In this document: in pieces, positions 16,324-25,040 of the stretch
Position numbering within the stretch: position 1 is the first letter of the stretch
Layout of the letters: each line of letters begins with the position of its first letter
Source: JAXLQL01 sp046331625
GTDB taxonomy: Bacteria; Acidobacteriota; Terriglobia; Bryobacterales; Bryobacteraceae
Assembly: GCA_046331625.1 (NCBI GenBank)
Contig: JAXLQL010000002.1
Coordinates: forward strand, 248,001-312,000
Reading direction: 5' to 3'
Length of the DNA stretch: 64,000 bases
Made by a program: the position numbers and the translations under genes
Notes under the pieces: generated by a model
Database searches by the model: none
Seen by the model: the letters and a program-made list of their open reading frames with translations, nothing else
Told to the model about the DNA's origin: nothing

Positions 16324-17571
16324 ATGAACCGCAGATCGTTCCTCACCTCCGCTCCGGCCGCGGCAGCAGTTCCTTTGGCAGCAGCCGAGTGCCCCGACTT
16401 CGGCAAAAGCTCTCTCAAGATCACCGGGATCAAGATTGTGCGTACCCGGGACCGCACCTACAAGCCCACCTATTCAACGCCTCCCGGTACCTGGAGCACC
16501 CAAGGCGTCGAAGTGGCGAACCCGATGTCGATCTATCCGAAGTACAAGCCGCAGCGTTCGTTGTTCAATCCCGATCCGGGCAAGCTCGACGACTTCACGG
16601 TGGAGATCTCGACGGACAAGGGCATCAAGGGATACGGAAATGGCGGGCGCGCGGGCGCGGCGATCGTGGAAGGGCACTTGACGAAGCTGTTGATGGGTGA
16701 GGATCCGTTCGACATCGAGCGCTTGTGGGACACTATGTGGCGCTCCACGATGAGCTACGGCCGTATGGGCGTGACCATGAACGCGATCAGCGGCATCGAC
16801 ATCGCGCTCTGGGACATCATCGGCAAAGCGGTGAACATGCCGCTGTACAAGCTCCTTGGCGGCAAGTGCAAAGATCGCATCCCCACCTACTGCACTGGCA
16901 ACGACATCGAACAGCACGTGGAGTTCGGTTTCAAGCGGCTGAAGCTCGCCATCCCGCACGGCCCCGCCGATGGCCGCGAGGGAATGAAAAAGAATGTCGA
17001 GTTGGTGAAGCGCGCGCGCCAGGCCCTGGGCCCCGAAGGCGACATCATGCTCGATTGCTGGATGGCCTGGACCGAGCGCTACACGCTCGAAATCGCCGAG
17101 ATGATGGAGCCGTATCGCATCTACTGGATGGAAGAAGTGCTGCAGCCGCACGACTACGCGGGCTTCGGGCGCCTGCGAGAGAAGATCAAGTCGACGCGCA
17201 TCGTCACTGGTGAGCACGAATACGGACGCTACGGATTCCGGATGCTGCTCGAGCATCGGTCGGCCGAGATCTGGCAGGCCGACGCCCAATGGTGCGGTGG
17301 CATCACCGAGTTGCGCAAGATCGCCGCGCTCGCCGCTGCCTACGACATCCCGGTGATTCCGCACGCGGGCGGACTGTCGCCGGAGACGGTCGCTTTCTCG
17401 ATGGCGACGACGAACGCGCCCTGGTGCGAGCTGTTCCTGCCGCCGCCGGGTGGACCGAAGGAAGTGTATCAGCGGTTCGAAGAGAAGATGCGGATCACGC
17501 GCGGTCCCGAGGGCATCTACATGCAGCCGCACGATGTTCCGGGCGTGGGCTGGGAACAATCATTTCTGTGA
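16324..17571 (+). CDS. Tat-exported enolase-superfamily (mandelate racemase/muconate lactonising) enzyme
   Basis: 415 residues with the Tat signal MNRRSFLTSAPAAAA. Metal ligands of the superfamily are visible: Asp in IMLDCWMAW, Glu in IYWMEEVLQPHDY, and Glu in IVTGEHEYGRY. DAQWCGGITELRKIAALA and IPHAGG follow in the barrel's last strands. The likely reaction is dehydration or epimerisation of an acid sugar. It starts 28 bp after higA and its 3' end overlaps the convergent SIR2 gene by 12 bp. Confidence 0.9.
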   Translation: MNRRSFLTSAPAAAAVPLAAAECPDFGKSSLKITGIKIVRTRDRTYKPTYSTPPGTWSTQGVEVANPMSIYPKYKPQRSLFNPDPGKLDDFTVEISTDKGIKGYGNGGRAGAAIVEGHLTKLLMGEDPFDIERLWDTMWRSTMSYGRMGVTMNAISGIDIALWDIIGKAVNMPLYKLLGGKCKDRIPTYCTGNDIEQHVEFGFKRLKLAIPHGPADGREGMKKNVELVKRARQALGPEGDIMLDCWMAWTERYTLEIAEMMEPYRIYWMEEVLQPHDYAGFGRLREKIKSTRIVTGEHEYGRYGFRMLLEHRSAEIWQADAQWCGGITELRKIAALAAAYDIPVIPHAGGLSPETVAFSMATTNAPWCELFLPPPGGPKEVYQRFEEKMRITRGPEGIYMQPHDVPGVGWEQSFL

Positions 17572-18699
17572 GCGGCGCTTGGGTCGCTTGTTCTTTTCGA
17601 ACGCGGTGACCCATGTTCCGAAGCCTTCGTTCCACCATGTGATCCGGTCGCCGAAGAGCGAACGATATCGCTGCCCCACTTCGCTCTCGGTGAGCTTCTT
17701 GCCGGGATCGTACTGCACCACGGTGATCTTTGCTTTGCTGCCGGCGAGCCCGCGCTTCAGCAGGTAGATCACTTCCACGTCGTCGGCGGGCAAGCTGTAT
17801 CCGATCAGGAAGACGTCAGTGGCCTCGCGGAGCACTTGCTCGGCGCGATACCACACGCGGGCGATGTGCGGATTGCGGTAGTCCTTGCGATGGGTCGGCG
17901 TGATCAGCACGGGGCGCACATCGGTTCCGCACCGCACGCAGGGGGCTCCGCGGCATGAATAGCGATCGTGCAGGTTGACCTCGCGATAAAGATCATCGAG
18001 TACCTTGCGTGTCTGCAATCGCGACCCTTCGGCCGAGAGCCCGATGTCGAGCCTCTGGCAGTCCGGGCAGTAGAGCCAGTTGAGCGAACCGTGGAGCTTC
18101 AGCAGCAATCCGTAGTCGTGCGGGCGCTTGGCGTAAGCCTCGGTGGCGATTTCGCAATCGTAGTCAGGCAGACGGTGCAGGCCGCCGCGCTTGCTGGCCT
18201 GTACGGCCATGTCGAAGAGTACGCCGTCGGCGATGAGATCGTAGTTGAGCGTGATCACCCGAGGCGCGATGTCGAACCTGCGCGCCAGGGCAACCAGAAA
18301 GCGGCCGTACGAGTTGTTCGCCGGCAGTCCCCGCAAGTGCTCTTGAAGCACGGCGAACATGAGATACTCGATGGCGCCGCGAACTTCGCGTAGCTGCTCG
18401 GGCGATCTTCCGCCCAAGGGCTGTCCGCGATCGATGGCCGTGTCGATGAGACTCAGCAGCAGCGGAAGCGATGGGAAGTGGTGCTTCTCGAGCTTCTCCC
18501 GGTAGGGCGGCAGGTGGAAGCTCTCCGTGAGGAAGTGTTCCACTGTACCGAAGAAATCCTCACGCTCATAAGCGTGCGGGCGCGGTACTGACCGGAACCC
18601 CTGAAGTCCGTGGAGCAGAATCTCGTCCGTCAGCGGACCGCCGCAGTCCTTCGTAGCACCAGCGCCGAAGACGACGACGGGGCGCGGACGATCGGGCAT
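17560..18699 (-). CDS. SIR2-like domain protein, possible NAD-consuming defence effector
   Basis: 379 residues. The N-terminus VVVFGAGATKDCGGPLT is the Rossmann glycine motif of SIR2-like proteins, with VITLNYDLIADGVLFD and LLKLHGSLNWLYCPDC as the other hallmarks. A cysteine pair CPDC and a second set (CRGAPCVRC) suggest a zinc ribbon. The C-terminal VFLIGYSLPADDVEVIYLL is also typical. Stand-alone proteins with this domain include antiphage NADases and uncharacterised enzymes. There is no recognisable partner gene, and the flanking genes are metabolic and ECF sigma. Confidence 0.85.
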   Translation of the reverse strand: MPDRPRPVVVFGAGATKDCGGPLTDEILLHGLQGFRSVPRPHAYEREDFFGTVEHFLTESFHLPPYREKLEKHHFPSLPLLLSLIDTAIDRGQPLGGRSPEQLREVRGAIEYLMFAVLQEHLRGLPANNSYGRFLVALARRFDIAPRVITLNYDLIADGVLFDMAVQASKRGGLHRLPDYDCEIATEAYAKRPHDYGLLLKLHGSLNWLYCPDCQRLDIGLSAEGSRLQTRKVLDDLYREVNLHDRYSCRGAPCVRCGTDVRPVLITPTHRKDYRNPHIARVWYRAEQVLREATDVFLIGYSLPADDVEVIYLLKRGLAGSKAKITVVQYDPGKKLTESEVGQRYRSLFGDRITWWNEGFGTWVTAFEKNKRPKRRSQK

Positions 18700-18761
18700 C
18701 TGCCGATTATATCTTCGTGGGAAGACGTGAGGCGAATGGTGCGTCTAACATAAGGACAGCC

Positions 18762-19313
18762 GTGCTGGTGGCAGAACCGACCGATCGCGAACTCGTCTCC
18801 GCCTGTCAAGCGGGAGACCGGGATGCCTTCCGCGCCCTCTTCGAGGCGCACCGCGACCGCGTGTACTCGATTGCGCTCCGCTACACAGCCGATCCGGCGG
18901 CGGCCATGGACATCGCGCAAGACGTGTTCGTGAAACTGCTCGGCCGCATCGGCGAGTTCCGCGGAGAGGCGCGATTCGAGACGTGGCTCTACCGGCTTAC
19001 GGCGAACGCTTGCATCGACTACAAGCGGCGCTGGCGAAGGCTGATCCCGCTCGGGGAGTTGTTCACGAAAGAGCGGCTGACCCAGAGCGCCGCGCGCAAC
19101 CAGGTGGGCGAGCGGGTACAGGAGGCGGTGTCGAAGCTTTCGCCCGAGTTGCGGCTCACGGTGATTCTCCGGTACACACAAGGGCTCGCCTATGACGAGA
19201 TCGCCGGCGTGCTCGGGATCAGCAAAGGCACGGTTGCCTCGCGGCTCAACCGCGCCCACAAGGAACTGGAACGGCGGTTGGCGCCGCTCGAATTGGAGGT
19301 TTGGGATGTCTGA
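18762..19313 (+). CDS. ECF-type RNA polymerase sigma factor
   Basis: 183 residues from the GTG at 18762, chosen for AAGGA six bases upstream; a longer in-frame start at 18717 has no such site. Region 2 reads VYSIALRYTADPAAAMDIAQ with DVFVKLLGRIGEFRGEARFE. Region 4 reads LSPELRLTVILRYTQGLAYD, then GVLGISKGTVASRLNRAHKE. It directs RNA polymerase to a specific regulon and is probably held by the overlapping anti-sigma gene. It is divergent from the SIR2 gene. Confidence 0.93.
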   Translation: MLVAEPTDRELVSACQAGDRDAFRALFEAHRDRVYSIALRYTADPAAAMDIAQDVFVKLLGRIGEFRGEARFETWLYRLTANACIDYKRRWRRLIPLGELFTKERLTQSAARNQVGERVQEAVSKLSPELRLTVILRYTQGLAYDEIAGVLGISKGTVASRLNRAHKELERRLAPLELEVWDV

Positions 19314-19890
19314 AAAGGTCCATTTGGCGGATCACCTGGGGCCGGTATCGGCGCCGGGGGAGTTGTGGTCCCGGGTGACTGCGGACCGTTTGGCACAGCG
19401 CCCGCGACGGCTGGTCCCGGCATGGGTGCTCGCGACTGCGTGCTTCCTGATGGCTGGGGCGGCGATGCTCTCAGGCGGACTGATGCCTTCGGGGACCTCG
19501 CTCGAGGCGGCGCTCATCGGAGCCGAGCCGGGCGCGCTTGACCTGCACGCGACGGATTCCGAACGGCTCACCGGCTGGCTCGCGAGGCAGGGGCTCTTCG
19601 ACTCGCGGCTCGGACACAAGAACGGACCGTTCCGTTTCCTCGGAGCTCGTCGAATGGAGACGCCCCGTGGCGGAATGGCTCTGGTCTTTTACCGGCAAGG
19701 TACCCGGACGGTGAAACTGGCCATGCTTGCGGACGGCGCAGGGGATTCCGGAGCCAAGCGGATCCTTTCGCGGACGCTGGGCTCGGGGGCGCGCTTGTTC
19801 GATTGGCACGACAACGGGCAACATTATATGATGCTGACCTCGCGAACCGAAGCGGCTGAGACGGCCTGTCAAGTCTGCCATGGGGCTTGA
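19306..19890 (+). CDS. Probable membrane anti-sigma factor with C-terminal CxxCH motif
   Basis: 194 residues from the ATG at 19306, overlapping the sigma factor stop by eight bases, an arrangement typical of ECF/anti-sigma pairs. One transmembrane helix (VPAWVLATACFLMAGAAML, about residues 33-52) separates a short cytoplasmic N-terminus from a periplasmic domain. That domain contains FYRQGTRTVKLAMLADGAG. The last residues are ETACQVCHGA, a c-type heme attachment motif five residues from the end. No classic zinc HxxxCxxC anti-sigma motif was seen, so the anti-sigma role rests on context. Heme binding would make it a redox or heme sensor. Confidence 0.7.
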   Translation: MSEKVHLADHLGPVSAPGELWSRVTADRLAQRPRRLVPAWVLATACFLMAGAAMLSGGLMPSGTSLEAALIGAEPGALDLHATDSERLTGWLARQGLFDSRLGHKNGPFRFLGARRMETPRGGMALVFYRQGTRTVKLAMLADGAGDSGAKRILSRTLGSGARLFDWHDNGQHYMMLTSRTEAAETACQVCHGA

Positions 19891-20086
19891 CAACCACATC
19901 TTTACCGAGCTTGCTCACTTCAAGGAGTTACTCTTCGACGCGCTCATGCGATTCCCCGATGCCCGAGCGTCCGTCAACGCCGCAATCGCCAAGATGCGGC
20001 AGGCGCTGGAGTCCAGCCAGGGAATGCTCGCCCGCGTGAGACGAGTCGCGATAGGTCTTGGCTGGCCCCTGATCTTTCAGAACTGA
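19880..20086 (+). CDS. Doubtful small ORF, 68 aa
   Basis: An ATG at 19880 inside the end of the anti-sigma gene opens a frame MGLDNHIFTELAHFKELLFD. Its 3' third lies within dispersed repeat C (copy 2, from 20034). The reading frame is probably incidental or a decayed fragment. No ribosome site and no family were recognised. Confidence 0.2.
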   Translation: MGLDNHIFTELAHFKELLFDALMRFPDARASVNAAIAKMRQALESSQGMLARVRRVAIGLGWPLIFQN

Positions 20087-20160
20087 GTATTGCTGGGTGC
20101 ACCGTCGATGAGCCGTGGTTCAGCCTGCGCGCGATGATCATCGACTGCGCCAGCGGCCGC
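20034..20160 (+). repeat. Dispersed repeat family C, copy 2
   Basis: Matches the minus strand of 6340-6475, with cores CTGATCTTTCAGAACTGA and TGGTTCAGCCTGCGCGCGAT plus similar flanks. A one-base difference inside the first core breaks the frame that is open in copy 1. The stretch 19891-20275 holds nothing else that can be supported. Confidence 0.55.
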
Positions 20161-20275
20161 GATCGGTCTCGCTGGCGTCGTTTCGTCGGTCACGACTCGC
20201 GCGAAGCGATCGAACTGCTTACGCGTTGCGGCCTCCAGGCTTGACCGCACGGGCTTCGCGTTTCGAAGCTCGGTG

Positions 20276-21817
20276 TTATCGAAAGATGAGGAGTTCGTCG
20301 ATGGCGATGTCGGCGCCTTTGGATCCGGGGTAGGGTTCGCCGAGCACGACGATTCGCACGGTGTGGCGCGTGTTGGCGAGGGAGAAGGCGTGCCACACGC
20401 TTTCGCCGCGCTTGGCGTTGTCCTCGTCTGGATAGACGTCGACGATGCCTTGCGACTTGCCGTCGAGGAAGACTTCGGCTTTGCCGCCGGTGGGCAGATA
20501 GCCGCCGACGATGGCGACTCCGGTGCCTTCGAACGCGATGGTCGCTTCGGCGCCCTTGGTGGCGGAGGTCTTGCGCGCGATGTTGCGGCGCGCTTGCGGA
20601 GCTTCGGTTTTCCACTCGCCTTGGAAGCTCCAGCGAGCGTCATCGGTGGAGATGCGCTCGACGGGCGATCCGTAGTCATCCCACAGCGGCAGCGTCGTGA
20701 CCTTCGCGCGTTGCGTCTGGACGATGAGCGTGTCGCCGTTGACGCGTCCGCCGTTGCGTTCGGCGAGCGCGATGGCGCGCTTCAAGTTGCTGTCGACGAT
20801 TGTGTGGAAGGAGAAGTCCGTGTAGTTGAACTTCTCGTCGGCTAGCTTCGGGATGCCGCCCTTCCAGTGATCCGGGATCTTGGCGTAGCCGGTCATGACG
20901 CCAACGATGCCAGCGGCGCTCGACGGGTTGCAATCAGAGTCCTGACCGCAGCGGGCGCTGATGCGAAGGGTGTCGCCGATGTTGCCTTTGCCGTAGAGGA
21001 GCCCGATGGCGATGTAGGCGCCGTTGAGCTTGGCGTCGATGTTGAAGGGCACGCGTGCGCCCTCGGGGCACGGCTCGCGCTTGTTCCACTTCTGCTCGAC
21101 GCGGTTCCATACTTCGATCCAGTCGGACGTTTGCTTCGACCATGCGAGTACGTCCGCGATCACGGAGCCGTAAGGAGACTTGGTGGGGATGCAGGCGAGT
21201 CCAGCTTCGACGACGCGGCGCGGATCGCTCTCGAAGAAGGCGGCCGAGTACATGCAACTGACGAAGATGCCGCCGTAGATGCCGTCACCGAAGTTCATGA
21301 CGCGGCCCGCTCGGACAGCGATGTCCGAGGCTGCTTGCGGAAGGCCGGGCGCCATGAGGCCGATGAAGTCGGATTCGATTTGGAAGTCGATATCGTTGGC
21401 GTGGATGTTGTACTTCGGCGTTCCTGAGAGGGCCGCGGGCACGCCGCGTTTGAGCGCACGGCGGGCGGCGAGGTTGGCGTGCCAGAGGCGATAACGCGCG
21501 TTGCGGAACATGGCGCCGAAGTCTTCGGTGGTAGCGTCGAGACCCTTGTCGTCAAGCACTTTGGCGAAGGTCATGTCGACGTAGAGGTCGTCTTGATCGA
21601 GCGCGTTGCGGACCTTGTCCGGCGTCCACTCGGGCAGACCGTTCTCGGGGATGATGCGTTCGAGGAAGCGGAACTCGGTGGGCGCGCCGTAGCTGACGCC
21701 GATCATTTGTCCGGCCCAGCCGCCTTCGATTTTGTCGCGAAGGGTGGTGAGCGAGATTCGTTGTGTAGCGGCTTGGACGGTGAGAGCGAGGAGCGGCGCG
21801 AACAAGAAGAGTCGCAT
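20276..21817 (-). CDS. Exported ADP-ribosylglycohydrolase-family protein with C-terminal ligand-binding domain
   Basis: 513 residues from the ATG at 21817, preferred over a TTG at 21835 because AGGA lies upstream and a signal peptide (MRLFLFAPLLALTVQAAT) follows. The DraG fold shows EGGWAGQMIGVSYGAP, DQDDLYVDMTFA and the metal motif GQDSDCNPSSAAGIVG. The last 130 residues (STDDARWSFQGEW onward) look like a beta-sandwich carbohydrate-binding domain. Export makes a nucleoside or sugar glycohydrolase role more likely than reversal of protein ADP-ribosylation. It follows the DUF1570 gene by four bases. Confidence 0.85.
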   Translation of the reverse strand: MRLFLFAPLLALTVQAATQRISLTTLRDKIEGGWAGQMIGVSYGAPTEFRFLERIIPENGLPEWTPDKVRNALDQDDLYVDMTFAKVLDDKGLDATTEDFGAMFRNARYRLWHANLAARRALKRGVPAALSGTPKYNIHANDIDFQIESDFIGLMAPGLPQAASDIAVRAGRVMNFGDGIYGGIFVSCMYSAAFFESDPRRVVEAGLACIPTKSPYGSVIADVLAWSKQTSDWIEVWNRVEQKWNKREPCPEGARVPFNIDAKLNGAYIAIGLLYGKGNIGDTLRISARCGQDSDCNPSSAAGIVGVMTGYAKIPDHWKGGIPKLADEKFNYTDFSFHTIVDSNLKRAIALAERNGGRVNGDTLIVQTQRAKVTTLPLWDDYGSPVERISTDDARWSFQGEWKTEAPQARRNIARKTSATKGAEATIAFEGTGVAIVGGYLPTGGKAEVFLDGKSQGIVDVYPDEDNAKRGESVWHAFSLANTRHTVRIVVLGEPYPGSKGADIAIDELLIFR

Positions 21818-21821
21818 GATC

Positions 21822-23627
21822 CTATTCAAACGCAATCTCGCGGACCTCGCCGGCGGTGCCGAGCTTGACGTCAGGCATGGGGGCGTAGCGGACCTTCACC
21901 TTCTTGCCGGGCTGCGGACCGCAGGAGAGGTCGATGGTTCCCGAGCCGGCGCCGGTGATCTTGATTTTCTCGGGGTCGCGGAACAGGAGTTGCACGGAGC
22001 GGCCGCTCGCGAGAGTGACGCGAGCGCGGGCGAACTTGTCGAGGCATTCGAGGTGTGCGAACTTGCCTTCGGCGACCACGGTGAGCTCGTTGGGATCTTC
22101 GTCGCGGCGGCGGAGGACCTTGGGGCGCGCGTCCTCGGAATCCGGTGGAGGCGCTTCCTGCACGACGGTTGCGGAGCGGCGCTGGACCACGGGCGCTTCC
22201 TGCGGCACGGCTACCATTTGCGGCTCGCCGCGAGTCTTGATGTAGGCGAGAAGGTTCTGGGCGCGCTCGCGCTCGACTGCGTCCTTCGCTTGCGCGATGG
22301 CGCGTTCGGCGTCCCTGGCGGCTTCGTCCCAGAGCTTGTTCTTGGATCCACTGTAGGCAAGCGAATAGAAGAGCCGGTACGCCATTTCGGGCTTGACGCG
22401 GCGGATCTGGCGGAGCGTGACGAGAGCGACGCCGTGACGATCCCAGCGGATGTACTCTTGCCCGAGGGCGAGGCGCGCTTCGAGGTTACCGGGCTCGGCT
22501 TCGAGAACGCGTTCGAGGATCTTGGTAGTGCGGGCGGGGTCGCCGCGGCCGTTCATCTCGAAGCGAGCGTAGTCCCAGAGGAGCTTGGGACTCTTGGCGC
22601 CGAGGTCAAAGGCTTTGGCGAAATACTGGCGAGCCTTTTCGTTATCGTTGTTCCGCCAGCGGAGATAGCCGAGGGCCTCGACGGGCTCGAAGCGTTCGGG
22701 ATTTTCCTGCATGAGGCGCTCGAGCTCGATCTCGGCGGTCTGGCGGCGGTTGGTGTGCATGGCGAGGATCGCCAGTTCGAGACTGACTTCGAAGGGCGTG
22801 GCGGGATCGGCAGCGGGCTTTTCGGCGAGGCCTTCGAGCTCGAGGTCATACATGGCGACCTTGATGAGGCGCTGGCGGACGTAGCTTTCGACGGCCTTTT
22901 GGATATCCTGCGGCGACTTACTCCAGACCTCGGCGATCGCCTTTTCGGTGCTCATGCCGGAGGCGATGCGTTTGGTGAATTCGGTGTTGCGTTCGCGGTA
23001 GCCGTCGCCGAGGGTGAGCATGTGGGTGAGGGCCCAGCTTTGCGAGTAGAAGAGTCCGGCGCGATTCTTTTCGTTGTAATAGGGCGAATCGTGGCCGGCT
23101 TGCCAGAGCGCATCCATGGGGATCCACTTGTTCTCCATCAACTCGACGACGCGGCCGGGGAGAAACTCGCCGACGCGGATCTTGTTTCCGACCGGGGTGA
23201 GGGTGGAGTAGAAATCGGCGAGCCCCTCGTTGTACCAGGTGGGGAGCTCGAGTCCGGAGTGGCGGACGAGGAGGTGAACATACTCGTGGACGACGGCTTG
23301 ATACTGGCCGGCGGGTCCGAGGACGATGTAATCGGTGTCATGTCCGCCGAGATAGTAAGCCGCGGCGGCGGCGCTGATCTGGAAGGGCTGATATTCCTTC
23401 TCGGAGCCGAACTGGATGATGCGGACGGGGAGCGGGGATCCTTTGATGCTCATGGCCTGTTGGAAGAATCCGCGCACCTTTTCGAAGTGCTGGATGGTGT
23501 CGCGGCCTTTGCGCTCACCGGCGGTGGTGAAGAGTTCGAAATTCGGCGATTTGACTTTGAGCCATTTCGGATCGGCAGCCGAAAGGGGCAGGATGCAAAG
23601 GAGGAAAAGCTGGACTCTCCGGCGCAT
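21822..23627 (-). CDS. Exported DUF1570/TPR protein, putative zinc peptidase
   Basis: 601 residues from the ATG at 23627, followed by a signal peptide (MRRRVQLFLLCILPLSAA). The zinc-peptidase motif HEYVH (114-118), with the downstream Glu in NEGLADFYS, is of the gluzincin type seen in DUF1570 proteins. TPR-like repeats fill about 260-450 (ERLMQENPERFEPVEALGYL, LERVLEAEPGNLEARLALGQ). The C-terminal 100 residues are a beta domain. The open frame continues upstream to 23981, but that part is repeat D and was excluded. It forms an operon with the ADP-ribosylglycohydrolase. Confidence 0.85.
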   Translation of the reverse strand: MRRRVQLFLLCILPLSAADPKWLKVKSPNFELFTTAGERKGRDTIQHFEKVRGFFQQAMSIKGSPLPVRIIQFGSEKEYQPFQISAAAAAYYLGGHDTDYIVLGPAGQYQAVVHEYVHLLVRHSGLELPTWYNEGLADFYSTLTPVGNKIRVGEFLPGRVVELMENKWIPMDALWQAGHDSPYYNEKNRAGLFYSQSWALTHMLTLGDGYRERNTEFTKRIASGMSTEKAIAEVWSKSPQDIQKAVESYVRQRLIKVAMYDLELEGLAEKPAADPATPFEVSLELAILAMHTNRRQTAEIELERLMQENPERFEPVEALGYLRWRNNDNEKARQYFAKAFDLGAKSPKLLWDYARFEMNGRGDPARTTKILERVLEAEPGNLEARLALGQEYIRWDRHGVALVTLRQIRRVKPEMAYRLFYSLAYSGSKNKLWDEAARDAERAIAQAKDAVERERAQNLLAYIKTRGEPQMVAVPQEAPVVQRRSATVVQEAPPPDSEDARPKVLRRRDEDPNELTVVAEGKFAHLECLDKFARARVTLASGRSVQLLFRDPEKIKITGAGSGTIDLSCGPQPGKKVKVRYAPMPDVKLGTAGEVREIAFE

Positions 23628-23659
23628 GATATGAGGATGGCACAGATTGGAGCAGAGTG

Positions 23660-23930
23660 GTGGGGCGGACGGAATGTGGGTTCGTTTTCGGGGGTCGGCG
23701 TTGGAGGGATTGGGGTTGTGGCTTCGTTTCCGCCGTTCGCGGTACTTGCGGGAGGGTAGGACGGGGGATTGGGTTTGTTTTGTCACGCGGCTGGGGCTGG
23801 CGCTTGGGTCGCTGGTGTTGGAGTTCGTTTTGCAAAACGGCTTGTGAGGGTGCGATTTGGGTTCGTTCTTGCGGGGCGATTCTCTCCGCGATGGGGGTTC
23901 GGGGCATTGGGTTCGTTTTTTCGCGCGGCG
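23660..23930 (+). repeat. Degenerate tandem array of GGGTTCGTTTT units (repeat D)
   Basis: Six related units start near 23678, 23720, 23771, 23821, 23859 and 23909, spaced 38-51 bp apart, with core GGGTTCGTTTT. On the minus strand each unit translates to K-T-N-P or a variant, giving a long but spurious-looking frame. Similar K-T-N-P strings occur in predicted proteins of other environmental genomes (from memory). The stretch 23628-24383 otherwise holds only the sigma factor remnant. Confidence 0.6.
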
Positions 23931-24179
23931 GCGGGTGGGCATTTGGTGGTTCTCCTTTCTGGATGGGCGCAAGGCGAGCATCCGGTTTCATGGTCGGGGG
24001 TGAGTCAAGGGGTTTGACAAAATCGAAGGTGGCCGGATTGGCGGGATCGTGTTGGTGGGGAAGGGGTTGGGTGAAGAACTGAATATTTTTTTGACTCGTG
24101 ATGACGGATGGCCTCTGGGTGAGGGAAAGACAAGATGGTGCCGAATCCGGCATTCCAGACTGCTAAGCTGCATATAATT

Positions 24180-24293
24180 CACCAGTGCCGAGGTTTGCAA
24201 CGTCCGTTGCACCAGGGTCACCAGCTTGTAGAACGCCGCGCCGTCGCCGTTGCTCCACTCCCGCAACAGCACAGTGATCCCCGTCTCGGCCAT
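24180..24293 (-). pseudogene. Remnant of an ECF sigma factor (acidobacterial type)
   Basis: The frame from the ATG at 24293 reads MAETGITVLLREWSNGDGAA, then FYKLVTLVQRTLQTSALVN, and then loses homology. It follows the N-terminus of the acidobacterial ECF family, but about 25 residues between the KLV and TLQTSALVN blocks are deleted in frame. Everything after LVN is gone. It cannot be functional as a sigma factor. Confidence 0.65.
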
Positions 24294-24383
24294 GCCGAAA
24301 TTATACGTGATCGCGCCAAAGATCTTTCCTCGTGCGATATAGTTTTCGTCCGCGCTTTCCGCTACCCCGCACAGAGGTGGCGA

Positions 24384-24866
24384 ATGAGAAATGCGGCGCC
24401 ATGGTTATGGATTGCTTGCCTGCCGGCCTGGGGCGCCCCCAACGGCACCCAACTTCTACCAGTGCCAGTGGATATGGAAAGTTCACCCCGTCTGGATTGG
24501 GCCGTGCTGTCCCGCGCAAGGCTGGTGGCGGCGGACATTCTTGCTCCGGCCGGAGTCAATCTACAGTCGCTCTGCGACGCCGGCCTCTTCAGCCCGGGCT
24601 TGACTCAGTATCAACTGTCTTCGAACGGCCAGCGCATCCTCACGATGACAGCAGTTAGCGACACTCCATCCTGGCACATCAATTTCATCCTGAAATTGGC
24701 CCGGTCTGCTGAAGCACCACTGAGCCGAAGGCGCCGACATCCCAATACTCATCGCTTGGGAGCACGCGCGAACCCGGAGGAATCTACCCGGATGCAAGAA
24801 CGAGGGCAACTCGAGAAATGGTCAGCCGGATTGTCTCGCGGTAATCCGCTTTCACCGGAAGACTGA
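24384..24866 (+). CDS. Hypothetical exported protein, possibly decayed
   Basis: The ATG at 24384 is followed by a signal-like stretch (MRNAAPWLWIACLPAWGAP). The segment ARLVAADILAPAGVNLQSLC is reminiscent of secreted acidobacterial proteins with an AGV motif. The second half is low-complexity and Arg-rich, and no domain was recognised. It may be a truncated gene whose tail has drifted. The 160 codons sit in a region of pseudogenes. Confidence 0.35.
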   Translation: MRNAAPWLWIACLPAWGAPNGTQLLPVPVDMESSPRLDWAVLSRARLVAADILAPAGVNLQSLCDAGLFSPGLTQYQLSSNGQRILTMTAVSDTPSWHINFILKLARSAEAPLSRRRRHPNTHRLGARANPEESTRMQERGQLEKWSAGLSRGNPLSPED

Positions 24867-24879
24867 TATTTGATGACAA

Positions 24880-24896
24880 ACGGGACTATGTCCCGT
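24880..24896. terminator. Perfect 7-bp hairpin, possible terminator or REP half-site
   Basis: ACGGGAC-TAT-GTCCCGT forms a perfect stem with a three-base loop 14 bases after the preceding ORF. No T-run follows, so intrinsic termination is uncertain. The GGGAC/GTCCC arms resemble the central palindrome of repeat A. Confidence 0.4.
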
Positions 24897-25040
24897 CTGC
24901 CCAAGATGAAATGAGGAGACGCCGATGGATCACCGCAAGCAGCGTCTTGGCTGGCTCTGCCCCCTTTGGGTGTTGAGGTGAAAGGCGGCCGAGCGGCGAT
25001 TCGATCGGCTGAAGTTCGTCACCAGAGCTTGGATACCAGG

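Noticed and set aside
23628..23981. N-terminal extension of the DUF1570 protein
   Set aside because: It consists of repeat D (K-T-N-P strings) and a proper signal peptide starts at 23627.
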